64,000 bases of DNA from Enterovibrio norvegicus DSM 15893. Lineage in GTDB: Bacteria; Pseudomonadota; Gammaproteobacteria; Enterobacterales; Vibrionaceae. The notes under the pieces are model-generated. The model worked only from the letters and a program-made list of their open reading frames with translations. It was not told where the DNA came from and ran no database searches. Numbering within the stretch: position 1 is the first letter of the stretch; each line of letters starts with the position of its first letter. Of this stretch, positions 55,736-63,283 are shown one piece after another. The translations under genes were made by a program, and so were the position numbers. The stretch is from positions 124,001 through 188,000 of the forward strand of contig NZ_FOWR01000003.1 in assembly GCF_900115495.1 (NCBI RefSeq), read 5' to 3'.

Positions 55736-56077
55736 AACTTTATACTCAACGCGGGGGCTATCTCGGCGCCCCGCCACTCCATACCTCATCGTTTAAATTT
55801 CAATATATTGAGGCCACAAGCGGCTAAGCCACGCCTTCTATCCAGCGAGACAATTGTTGATCTTGCTTAATCACGTTGAAACTCCCTCCAATTCTGCCGC
55901 GAGCGTTATGCCCTATCATTGCTATGTAAGAACAATTCAGAAAGAACCAGACAGACAGACACTCTAACTCTCTTCAAACGTTACGAAATACAAAGATCTT
56001 GTGATCTCTTATCGCTATTTACACTACCTCGAAAAATGACAGACCGGACGGTCGGTTTGCTCTCTTCAGGTGTTGAT
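55736..56077. other. Gap upstream of the TetR remnant
   Basis: No gene. A GACCG-N2-CGGTC palindrome at 56042-56053 is the likely operator of the truncated TetR gene that follows. The rest is featureless. Confidence 0.5.
56041..56054. promoter_or_regulatory. TetR-type operator palindrome
   Basis: GACCG-GA-CGGTC with matching outer bases, 24 bp before the TetR remnant start. AGACCG/CGGTCT half-sites are typical of NemR-like TetR regulators. Function today is doubtful because the regulator is truncated. Confidence 0.55.
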
Positions 56078-56248
56078 ATGGATAAAAAGCAGCAAGTCAT
56101 GCAGGTGACGATCTCGCTATTCGCAATTCAAGGGTACGAGAGAACCTCGATACGTGTCGAACGGATAAGTTCGTTACGCCTATCACCGCTCGAAACCTTC
56201 CACACAAAAACAAAAAAAGCGCACCTAAAGTGCGCTTTTCATCTTTAG
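56078..56248 (+). pseudogene. Truncated TetR-family regulator
   Basis: 56 codons starting MDKKQQVMQVTISLFAIQGY, which is the start of a TetR HTH (residues 1-35). Homology is lost from about residue 34 and the frame ends shortly after at a terminator. A good AGG-type ribosome binding site precedes ATG. Most of the recognition helix and the whole ligand-binding domain are missing. The former target may be the YghU-type gene, which ends next to it. Confidence 0.78.
56215..56239. terminator. Bidirectional terminator hairpin
   Basis: Stem AAAAGCGCAC/GTGCGCTTTT with a CTAAA loop. Serves the minus-strand yghU gene (ends 56261) and the plus-strand TetR remnant. Same arms as the hairpin at 52282-52306. 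Confidence 0.88.
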
Positions 56249-56260
56249 TGCAATGAGAAA

Positions 56261-57121
56261 CTACGGACGCAGTTTCAACACGTTATCAATGTCTTCAGCT
56301 GAATGGCGCTCAGGCACTTTTTCCCACTCTTCGCCAAACGGGCGGTTGACCACGCGACCGCGTTGCACACCTTCACGTTCTTCAAGCTGTTTCGCCCAAC
56401 GCATAACGTGGGTGTAGGTATGCACACTCAAAAACTCTGCCGCGTCATACGCGTTGCCGAGCACCAAGTTGCCGTACCATGGCCAAATCGCCATGTCAGC
56501 GATGGTGTATTCTTCACCCGCAACAAAGGTGTTGTTAGCAAGTTGCTTATCAAGCACATCTAGCTGACGTTTGGCTTCCATTGCGAAGCGATTAATCGGG
56601 TATTCTTGCTTCACATCAGCGTACGCATAGAAGTGACCAAAACCGCCACCAAGGAAAGGGGCAGACCCTTGCGCCCAGAATAGCCAGTTCAAGGTTTGCG
56701 TGCGTGCAGGGCCGCTTGCTGGAAGGAATTTGCCGAACTTCTCTGCCAAGTGCATCAAAATAGACGCTGACTCAAACACGTTAACCGGCTCCGCCCCTGT
56801 TTTGTCCAACAGCGCAGGGATTTTCGAGTTCGGGTTTACACCCACAAAGCCAGACGAGAACTGATCAGATTCGCCGATGTTGATCAAATACGCATCATAT
56901 TCTGCCTCGGTAATACCAAGCGCTAACAGTTCTTCGAACATGATGGTGACTTTTTGGCCATTTGGCGTGCCAAGCGAATAAAGCTGGAAACCGTGCTCGC
57001 CAACAGGCAAATCACGATCAAATCGGGCACCTGATACTGGGCTGTTAATGTTAGCCCACTTGTTACCACTGCTTGCTTCATTCGCCCAGACTTTCGGCGG
57101 CGTATACTGGTTATCGCTCAT
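56261..57121 (-). CDS. yghU: YghU-type glutathione-dependent disulfide-bond oxidoreductase
   Basis: A 286-residue nu-class glutathione transferase-like protein. The N-terminal extension (YTPPKVWANEASSG) and the segment NINSPVSGARFDRDLPVGEHGFQLYSLGTPNGQKV match YghU. The glutathione site is NPNSKIPALLD and VFESASILMHLAEKFG, and the C-terminal helical domain has a clear IADMAIWPWYG. YghU reduces disulfides with two bound glutathiones. AAGGAG precedes ATG 57121; an extension to 57196 was rejected. Confidence 0.93.
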   Translation of the reverse strand: MSDNQYTPPKVWANEASSGNKWANINSPVSGARFDRDLPVGEHGFQLYSLGTPNGQKVTIMFEELLALGITEAEYDAYLINIGESDQFSSGFVGVNPNSKIPALLDKTGAEPVNVFESASILMHLAEKFGKFLPASGPARTQTLNWLFWAQGSAPFLGGGFGHFYAYADVKQEYPINRFAMEAKRQLDVLDKQLANNTFVAGEEYTIADMAIWPWYGNLVLGNAYDAAEFLSVHTYTHVMRWAKQLEEREGVQRGRVVNRPFGEEWEKVPERHSAEDIDNVLKLRP

Positions 57122-57391
57122 CACTTCTCCTTGAAACCCAATGACTGACTCGTTGCTTGGGTATATGTGCTTGTTACGTAAGCAACACTTTAGCATTAGC
57201 TTTTATCCTTTCCTAAAAATTACGCAAAGTGGTTGCCATGCAATGCCATTCGGGTGGTCTGCATTCAACACAAATTTGGCGTATTTGCTTTTTACAGTGT
57301 CGCGTGTTGAATGACTCCCTCCAAAGAAAGGGCGCATTTTGTGTGAAATCCTAAGCGCGATTGGCGCAGGCATGGAAGGAGGATTGGCGAG

Positions 57392-58738
57392 ATGATGAAC
57401 GAAGACAGAGATAGCATGCAGACTCGGACGGCTGTAGCGCGTCATAACACGGAGGTGAATCAATCTGGACGTCACGTCCCGATAAACTTGCGCCAATCCG
57501 GGTCTACACCCATAGAGTTACTGATCTCGACACGCGTTCGTAAGTCGCCATATTGGCATTTGTCTGTTGAAGCGGGTTGCTGGCGCGCGACGGTCTACAA
57601 CCGCATGTATCACCCTCGCAATTATGCGCTTCCTGAAGACGGTGGCGCGATGGCGGAATACCATGCCTTGGTGAATCATGTCACCATGTGGAATGTGGCA
57701 GTCGAGCGTCAGATCCAAGTGAAAGGGCCAGACGCAGAGAAGTTCGTCGACTTCGTGATAACGCGTGCCGCTAACCTCATCAAACCCATGCGCGCAAAAT
57801 ATGTAATTCTCTGCAATGAACAAGGCGGGATTCTCAATGATCCAGTGTTGCTTCGCGTTGCCGAGGATGAATTTTGGTTCTCGATTTCAGACAGCGACAT
57901 CGAATTCTGGCTGCGCGGCGTGAATGTCGGCAAAGGCTTTGATGTCACCATCGCGGAAATTGATGTTGCCCCCGTTCAAATACAAGGCCCTAAGTCTGAA
58001 GCCTTGATGACAGATCTCTTCGGTCCTGCCGTCAGTGACATTCCCTTTTATGGACTGATGGAAGGGAACCTAAACGGTGTCGACGTCATCATTTCCCAAA
58101 CCGGATGGTCAGGAGAGAAAGGCTACGAAGTCTATTGTAAAGACGCGACCTTGAATGCAGAAACCGTGTGGTATGGCGTGCTCGAGGCAGGTAAAGCCCA
58201 TGATTTGATGGTGATTGCACCTGCGAATCACCGCCGTATCGCGGCGGGTATTTTGTCTTGGGGACAAGATATTGATCAGGAAGTCTCGCCTTTTCAATGT
58301 AACTTGGCGTATCAAGTACCACGAGACAAAGAAGGCGACTACGTGGGTAAGGCCGCGTTAGAAAAAGCGCGAGAGGATATTGAGGCCGGCAACTCGCCCT
58401 ACCCGCTTTGTATGGTGGGGATCGTGTTTGGCGGTGAACCGGTGACGGATTACGCCAATGACTTCTGGCTTATTTATGATGGGGCTGTTGAGAGTAAGGG
58501 AAGTCAGGGCGGAAATGATGCTATTGGGTATGTGACCTCTCCATGGTTTAGCCCTGAATTAGAAACCAATATTGCGTTGTGTTTTGTGCCTTGGCATATG
58601 AAGGAAACCGGTACGGCATTGAGCCTAGCCTTGCCCGCTGAGTATGGTGGGGAACGTGTGAATGCAACCATTGTTAATGTGCCTTTTCGACCTTCTGCAA
58701 ATCCAAATTCACGCGACGTCAAAAAGGCGAACCAATGA
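57392..58738 (+). CDS. DmdA-like aminomethyltransferase (GcvT fold)
   Basis: A 448-residue GcvT-fold protein that aligns by eye with DMSP demethylase DmdA over its core: VERQIQVKGPDAEKFVDF, LCNEQGGILNDPVLLRVAED, FWFSISDSDIEFWLRG, VAPVQIQGPKSEALMTDLFG and SGEKGYEVYCKD. It is about 80 residues longer than SAR11 DmdA, mainly at the ends. Such proteins pass a methyl group to tetrahydrofolate. The overlapping MetF-like gene would oxidise the product. Substrate may be DMSP or a related methylated osmolyte or aromatic methyl ether. GGAGG lies upstream of ATG. Confidence 0.75.
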   Translation: MMNEDRDSMQTRTAVARHNTEVNQSGRHVPINLRQSGSTPIELLISTRVRKSPYWHLSVEAGCWRATVYNRMYHPRNYALPEDGGAMAEYHALVNHVTMWNVAVERQIQVKGPDAEKFVDFVITRAANLIKPMRAKYVILCNEQGGILNDPVLLRVAEDEFWFSISDSDIEFWLRGVNVGKGFDVTIAEIDVAPVQIQGPKSEALMTDLFGPAVSDIPFYGLMEGNLNGVDVIISQTGWSGEKGYEVYCKDATLNAETVWYGVLEAGKAHDLMVIAPANHRRIAAGILSWGQDIDQEVSPFQCNLAYQVPRDKEGDYVGKAALEKAREDIEAGNSPYPLCMVGIVFGGEPVTDYANDFWLIYDGAVESKGSQGGNDAIGYVTSPWFSPELETNIALCFVPWHMKETGTALSLALPAEYGGERVNATIVNVPFRPSANPNSRDVKKANQ

Positions 58739-59667
58739 CGATGATAGATCACGAGGTCAACGACATGAGCCGCACTTCTGAACCTCTTTATTCATCACAA
58801 ACGGGAATGGACTTGCTGACGAATGCCTCTCTCGAAGCAACACCTAAGCAAATAAGCGCGTTGGTGGCGTCGAGTGAAAACGGACAGCCTCCTCATTGGT
58901 TGATAAAGGGCAGCTGTGTTTATGTCCCTTTTCTCCCTGACGCACAATTTGAAAATGCATTCTCTACCTGCGAGCAATTGCTCGCATGGGGAATGCAACC
59001 CATTCCCCACCTCCCCGCAAGAGCGGTTCCCAGTGATGCGGTTTTACATCAATGGCTCGCGCGATTGCAGGACATTGGTGTGACGCAACTGTTGTTGATT
59101 GCAGGTGACATAAAAGAACCGCAAGGGCCTTATGCCGACACGCTGTCTTTGTTGGCATCCGATCACCTATTGCATTACGGATTTACTGGCTTCGGCTTTG
59201 CGGCGCATCCAGAAGGACATCCTTTGGTGGATGCGCATACCATGAAGCAGGCGCTCGAATTCAAATGTGATTATGCAAAACAAAACGGGCTGTCATGCTG
59301 GGTGGTGACACAGTTTTCATTCGATAACGCAGCGCTGACGCGTTGGTTGGATGAATTCCAAGTGATGGACTTGGGTGTTCCTGTTTTCTTGGGTCTCGCG
59401 GGGCCGACTAAAATGAAGAACCTACTTGCTTATGCCGCGCAATGTGGGGTGGCGACATCAGCCAAAATGCTGACGAAATACAGCAGTGTGGCGAGGTTGT
59501 TGCGCCCATGGACACCCACAGAGGTGTTTGATGCGTTGGCTCATTATCAAGCAACACATCTCAACTCTCCCTTAAAAGGCGTACATCTTTTTCCGTTTGG
59601 TGGGCTTAAGCAATCAAGCGAATGGATAACGGCACAGAAAGTGTTGGTGAACGCGGAAAATCGTTAA
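58735..59667 (+). CDS. MetF-like methylenetetrahydrofolate reductase
   Basis: A 310-residue TIM-barrel protein of the methylenetetrahydrofolate reductase family, shorter and more divergent than metabolic MetF. GMQPIPHLPARAVPSDAVL and TQLLLIAGDIKEPQGPYAD correspond to the folate/FAD-site strands (PHLTCR-like and GD motifs). ATG overlaps the upstream stop (ATGA). A second ATG at 58765 has GAGG eight bases ahead and may be the true start. It would run 5-methyl-THF to 5,10-methylene-THF for the demethylase. Confidence 0.8.
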   Translation: MTMIDHEVNDMSRTSEPLYSSQTGMDLLTNASLEATPKQISALVASSENGQPPHWLIKGSCVYVPFLPDAQFENAFSTCEQLLAWGMQPIPHLPARAVPSDAVLHQWLARLQDIGVTQLLLIAGDIKEPQGPYADTLSLLASDHLLHYGFTGFGFAAHPEGHPLVDAHTMKQALEFKCDYAKQNGLSCWVVTQFSFDNAALTRWLDEFQVMDLGVPVFLGLAGPTKMKNLLAYAAQCGVATSAKMLTKYSSVARLLRPWTPTEVFDALAHYQATHLNSPLKGVHLFPFGGLKQSSEWITAQKVLVNAENR

Positions 59668-59709
59668 CTGTCGTTAACGGCAGTTAGCGACATTGCCACT
59701 CAATGATCT

Positions 59710-59751
59710 GGCTGGAATAGAGGTTATTTCTGTTCCAGCCCATCTCTTTTT
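59710..59751 (+). terminator. Terminator after the MetF-like gene
   Basis: Stem GGCTGGAA/TTCCAGCC with a 15-base loop and a downstream T-rich stretch. The outer sequence TCTGGCTGGAAT is repeated in the hairpin at 61266-61305. Confidence 0.7.
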
Positions 59752-59802
59752 AGTCGCTCTGGTTTTTGTCGATCTGGTATTAGCCAATCTGGTTTTAGCC
59801 AA
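59743..59802. repeat. Four degenerate 15-bp tandem repeats
   Basis: Units start at 59743, 59758, 59773 and 59788, with consensus TCTGGTTTTAGCCAA and the first two diverged. They directly follow the hairpin. A related TTTTAGCCA array follows the second hairpin at 61307. Confidence 0.8.
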
Positions 59803-60041
59803 TCATCATGAAAAAGCCGTTTAGTGAGACTGAACGGGTTCTTGTTCCCCCCTAGACTTTCTGTCTATTTACTGTCTTTTTGCTCTCTTTCGCGTTCATT
59901 TCTTGTCTCTTTCTTATGCGAGAGTGTCGCTCACTTAATCTAGATTAAGTTTTGCCTGCCATCTTCTCTGTACTATCCGCTCGAATCAGTGCCCATGCTC
60001 AATGGGTCACTCGCGTAAAACGATTTTAATGAGGATGAGAC

Positions 60042-61196
60042 TTGAGTTCTTTGTTTACTGAAACCCGCATCGGCACCATGACACTTAAAAACCGCTTCAT
60101 GAGAAGTGCGACGTGGGAAAATATGGCGACAGAAGATGGCCATATGACAGATAAGCTTTACGCCATCTATGAAGAGCTCGCTCAAGGTGAGATCGGCTTG
60201 ATCGTGACCGGTTACGCTAACATCGTTGAAGAAGAAAAGCCTAACGCGGACATGATGGGCATGTATAACGACTCGTTTATCGAGGAATACAAAAAGCTCA
60301 CTGAACTGGTTCACAACCACGATGCTAACATAGTGATGCAATTGGCGTATGGAGGCACGAAAACCACGCATGACCTTGGCGAACGCGTGATTTATGCACC
60401 AAGTGAAGTACCAGAAAAAGGGACGCAAACACTTGGCAAAGCCATGACCAAAGATGAAATTGATTACATTGTTGATGCGTTTGCCAAAGCATCATTAAGA
60501 GCACAGCAATCGGGTTTCGATGGCGTAGAAATTCACGCTGCCCACACATACTTGATCAACCAGTTCTTAAGCCCTTATTACAACCAACGTGAAGACGAAT
60601 ATGGCGGTAGCTTAGAAAATCGCATGCGATTCTTGCTAGAGATCTACGCGGCAACACGCCAGCTAGTCGGCGACGATTTCCCTATCTTGGTGAAGCTCAC
60701 CGCCTCAGAGTTTTTTGAGGGCGGCGCAACCTTCGATGAAACCCGGTTAGTGTGTAAAAAGCTCGAAGAAGTGGGCGTTGATGGCATCGTGATGTCTGGC
60801 AACATTCATGGTAAAGCCGACACCATGATTGGCGAATCACACGATGGCTATACGATTCAAGCAGAAGGCTACTTTCATGAATACGGCCACGCAATCAGCC
60901 AAGATGTGAACATCCCAGTGATCACCGTGGGTGGCCTCACTGACTTTGATGCCATTGAAGCCATCGCGAACAACACGGGTATTGAATACTTCGCCCTGTC
61001 ACGCCCTTTGCTCTCTGAGCCACACCTTGTGAAGCGCTGGAAAGAAGGCGATCGAAGCCCTGTAGAATGCGAGAGATGTTCGAAGTGTCGTACCAAGCGC
61101 GGTAACTTCTGCGTCGTGAACAAAGACAGAAAAGTCCAGCTTGCGCGTATGTCGTCGCGTAATCTGTCTTCGCGTAGGCTGTCTTCGTTGCTCTGA
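60042..61196 (+). CDS. NADH:flavin oxidoreductase, Old Yellow Enzyme family
   Basis: A 384-residue FMN enzyme of the OYE/2,4-dienoyl-CoA reductase group. It has LKNRFMRSATWENMA, LIVTGYANI, the catalytic HAAHTYLINQFLSPYYNQRED and EYGGSLENRMRF, and the C-terminal CSKCRTKRGNF cysteine cluster, which may bind an iron-sulfur centre. TTG start has GAGGA upstream. The C-terminal tail SSRNLSSRRLSSLL is basic and repetitive. Substrate unknown; a role with the adjacent demethylase module is possible but not shown. Confidence 0.9.
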   Translation: MSSLFTETRIGTMTLKNRFMRSATWENMATEDGHMTDKLYAIYEELAQGEIGLIVTGYANIVEEEKPNADMMGMYNDSFIEEYKKLTELVHNHDANIVMQLAYGGTKTTHDLGERVIYAPSEVPEKGTQTLGKAMTKDEIDYIVDAFAKASLRAQQSGFDGVEIHAAHTYLINQFLSPYYNQREDEYGGSLENRMRFLLEIYAATRQLVGDDFPILVKLTASEFFEGGATFDETRLVCKKLEEVGVDGIVMSGNIHGKADTMIGESHDGYTIQAEGYFHEYGHAISQDVNIPVITVGGLTDFDAIEAIANNTGIEYFALSRPLLSEPHLVKRWKEGDRSPVECERCSKCRTKRGNFCVVNKDRKVQLARMSSRNLSSRRLSSLL

Positions 61197-61265
61197 TTCG
61201 GATCCTGTCTGAGCGAGCGCAACTTAGCGCCTAGATAGAGAATCCAGCTAATTCACCACGAAAAA

Positions 61266-61305
61266 GTCTGGCTGGAATAAGAGATGACTCTTGCTCCAGC
61301 CAGAC
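61266..61305 (+). terminator. Long hairpin after the OYE gene
   Basis: Outer stem GTCTGGCTGGA/TCCAGCCAGAC and inner stem AAGAG/CTCTT. It shares its outer arm with the hairpin at 59710. Only a weak T-run follows. Confidence 0.65.
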
Positions 61306-61306
61306 G

Positions 61307-61338
61307 TGTTTTAGCCAGCAATTGTTTTAGCGAGCAAA
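61307..61338. repeat. Two 16-bp tandem repeats after the OYE hairpin
   Basis: TGTTTTAGCCAGCAAT at 61307 is followed by TGTTTTAGCGAGCAAA at 61323. The TTTTAGCCA core matches the array at 59743-59802, so the hairpin-plus-repeat unit occurs on both sides of the OYE gene. Confidence 0.7.
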
Positions 61339-61382
61339 TGTTGGCATGCCTAAGCGTGCAAAGGCGATGCCTCCATGTAGAA

Positions 61383-62426
61383 CTATTTACACTGGCTTAG
61401 GCTGTTTACCATGGCTTCAATCAGTGCTTGATAGTGCTTGCTCCCCTCTGGAATACTTGCGCCCAACGGGTCCATCACACCAATAGTGGTAATACTGGTG
61501 CCTTCAAACACATTCTTCACCAAACCTGGGTTGTATTGAGGTTCGGTAAACACGCAGTTCACATTGAGTTTTTGAACCGTCTCTCTGATTTCTTTGATGC
61601 GTTTCGGGCTTGGATCTTCAGCATCCCCTAACGAGATTGCCCCTGTTGCTATCACGTTAAAACGCTTTTCAAAATACTGGTAGGCATCGTGGAAAACGAT
61701 GAACTTTACGTCTCCGAGTTTGCTTACGTTGGCATTGGTGTCTGCAATAAGTGCATTGAGTGATGCGGTCGCTTCAGCAGCATTGTTTTTATACGTTGAT
61801 GCATTATCAGGATCGACGGCTGATAATTTTTCTTGAATCACTGCTACCCATGCTTTGGCGTTTTCAGGGTCAAGCCATGCGTGTGGGTCATTACCGTGGT
61901 GATCGTGTCCATGGTGACCGCCCTCAACTTTGTGCGCGTCGTGGTCGTCGTGGTCTTTATGACCATCATGATCTTTATGTTCGTCATGATGTTTTTCATC
62001 ATCATGATGCTCGTCTTCGTCGTGATGCTCATCATCATGGTGTTCATCGCCATGATCACTGTGGGCTTCAAACGTCGCCCCTTCACGGTATTCATGGGTA
62101 TGCGTTTCTTCCAATGCGAGCATTTCGACTTTCTGCGCTGAACCCGCGACATTGTCTAAGGCTTTTTCTAGCCAAGGTGTCAGCCCTTCTCCGATCCAAA
62201 ACACCACATCCGCGTTCGCCAATGCTGACGCTTGAGACGGTCGCAGCGTGTATTCATGAGGTGATGCTTCAGCAGGAATCAATAAATCGGGTTCACCAAC
62301 GCCTTCCATGACTTGGCTAACCAGTGAGTGAAGCGGCGCAATATCAACCGCCACGCTTGGGTTTGAATGGGCAGTAAAAGACATGCTTAAGCCAAAAGCG
62401 GCGCAAGCAAAAACTGAGTGACGCAT
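61383..62426 (-). CDS. znuA: Zinc ABC transporter substrate-binding protein ZnuA
   Basis: A 347-residue periplasmic zinc-binding protein. Signal peptide at residues 1-20; the cluster A-1 fold has SPHEYTLRPSQASALANADVVFWIG (about 54-78) with the first zinc His, then a very long His/Asp-rich loop (about residues 108-180) typical of ZnuA and here unusually extended, and the second half with FIVFHDAYQYFEKRF and FTEPQYNPGLV. It is divergent from znuC-znuB over a Zur-like palindrome. Confidence 0.95.
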   Translation of the reverse strand: MRHSVFACAAFGLSMSFTAHSNPSVAVDIAPLHSLVSQVMEGVGEPDLLIPAEASPHEYTLRPSQASALANADVVFWIGEGLTPWLEKALDNVAGSAQKVEMLALEETHTHEYREGATFEAHSDHGDEHHDDEHHDEDEHHDDEKHHDEHKDHDGHKDHDDHDAHKVEGGHHGHDHHGNDPHAWLDPENAKAWVAVIQEKLSAVDPDNASTYKNNAAEATASLNALIADTNANVSKLGDVKFIVFHDAYQYFEKRFNVIATGAISLGDAEDPSPKRIKEIRETVQKLNVNCVFTEPQYNPGLVKNVFEGTSITTIGVMDPLGASIPEGSKHYQALIEAMVNSLSQCK

Positions 62427-62474
62427 GAAGTTCTCCCTTCCATATGGTCATTTATCGATGAGTGGTAAATTTAA

Positions 62475-62496
62475 TTGTTATGTTATAACATAACAA
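62475..62496. promoter_or_regulatory. 22-bp palindrome, probable Zur operator
   Basis: TTGTTATGTTA/TAACATAACAA is a perfect palindrome centred between the divergent znuA and znuC genes. Its AT-rich core with TGTTATAACA resembles Zur boxes of gamma-proteobacteria. It would repress both transcripts when zinc is plentiful. Confidence 0.88.
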
Positions 62497-62563
62497 ACAT
62501 ATCAGGCGTCACTCCCTGAATCTAGCGCTGTTTGATTTTTAGGTTGTATAAGGAAATACCAAG

Positions 62564-63283
62564 ATGTTGATTGAGTGTCACAATATGTCCGTTCGCATAG
62601 GGAAACGGAATATTCTCAGCAATATCAATTTGTCAGTACAGGCAGGTGAAATCATCACCCTCGTTGGCCCCAACGGTGCTGGCAAAAGTACACTCTTCAA
62701 AACCCTTATTGGTGCCCTATCCCCTAGCGCTGGCCTATTAAACAAAGCTTCTGATTTGCGCATCGGGTATGTTCCTCAGCGTTTATACATTGATGACACC
62801 CTGCCCATTACCGTCTCGCGCTTTATGAATTTACCCCGCGCACATTCACGCGAGGTAGTGACACAAGCACTCGCAGATGCAGGCGTTGCGGGGTTAGACA
62901 AACAACAGGTTATGGACTTATCAGGCGGGCAATTCCAACGTGTTTTGCTCGCTCGTGCATTACTTGGTGAACCCAATTTACTGTTGCTTGATGAAGCCAC
63001 ACAAGGGCTCGACCATCGTGGCACCGCTGACTTTTACCGACAAATCGCCAAAGTCAGAGAAACACGCGGGTGCGCGATTGTCATGATCAGCCATGAACTG
63101 CATGTGGTGATGAAACAAACAGATTGGGTCATTTGCCTGAATGCGCATATATGCTGCCAAGGTGAGCCTGACGTTATCAGTGACTCACACGAATACCGCG
63201 CCTTGTTTGGTCTTGATGCACAAGACGATACCGCATTGAATCTGCGCGAATCTCGCCGCCAACCTGCTACCGGAACGTGCTAA
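62564..63283 (+). CDS. znuC: Zinc ABC transporter ATP-binding protein ZnuC
   Basis: A 239-residue ABC ATPase. Walker A GPNGAGKST (about 36-44), signature LSGGQFQR (about 124-131), Walker B LLLLDEATQ, and the H-loop MISHELHVV are present. It is directly followed by znuB, whose start overlaps the stop region by one base. AGGAAATACCAAG precedes ATG. Confidence 0.95.
   Translation: MLIECHNMSVRIGKRNILSNINLSVQAGEIITLVGPNGAGKSTLFKTLIGALSPSAGLLNKASDLRIGYVPQRLYIDDTLPITVSRFMNLPRAHSREVVTQALADAGVAGLDKQQVMDLSGGQFQRVLLARALLGEPNLLLLDEATQGLDHRGTADFYRQIAKVRETRGCAIVMISHELHVVMKQTDWVICLNAHICCQGEPDVISDSHEYRALFGLDAQDDTALNLRESRRQPATGTC

Larger units (their letters stand above)
59668..60041. other. Gap between MetF-like and OYE genes
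   Basis: It contains a terminator hairpin (59710-59751) and a degenerate 15-bp tandem repeat (59743-59802), listed separately. The right half should hold the OYE promoter. No gene is present. Confidence 0.55.

Noticed and set aside
61833-62141. Val/Met-rich plus-strand frame opposite znuA
   Set aside because: It is the antisense of the His/Asp-rich loop codons, an artefact of composition.
61844-62152. Met/Thr-rich minus-strand frame within znuA
   Set aside because: Alternative frame over the same His-rich loop, not a gene.
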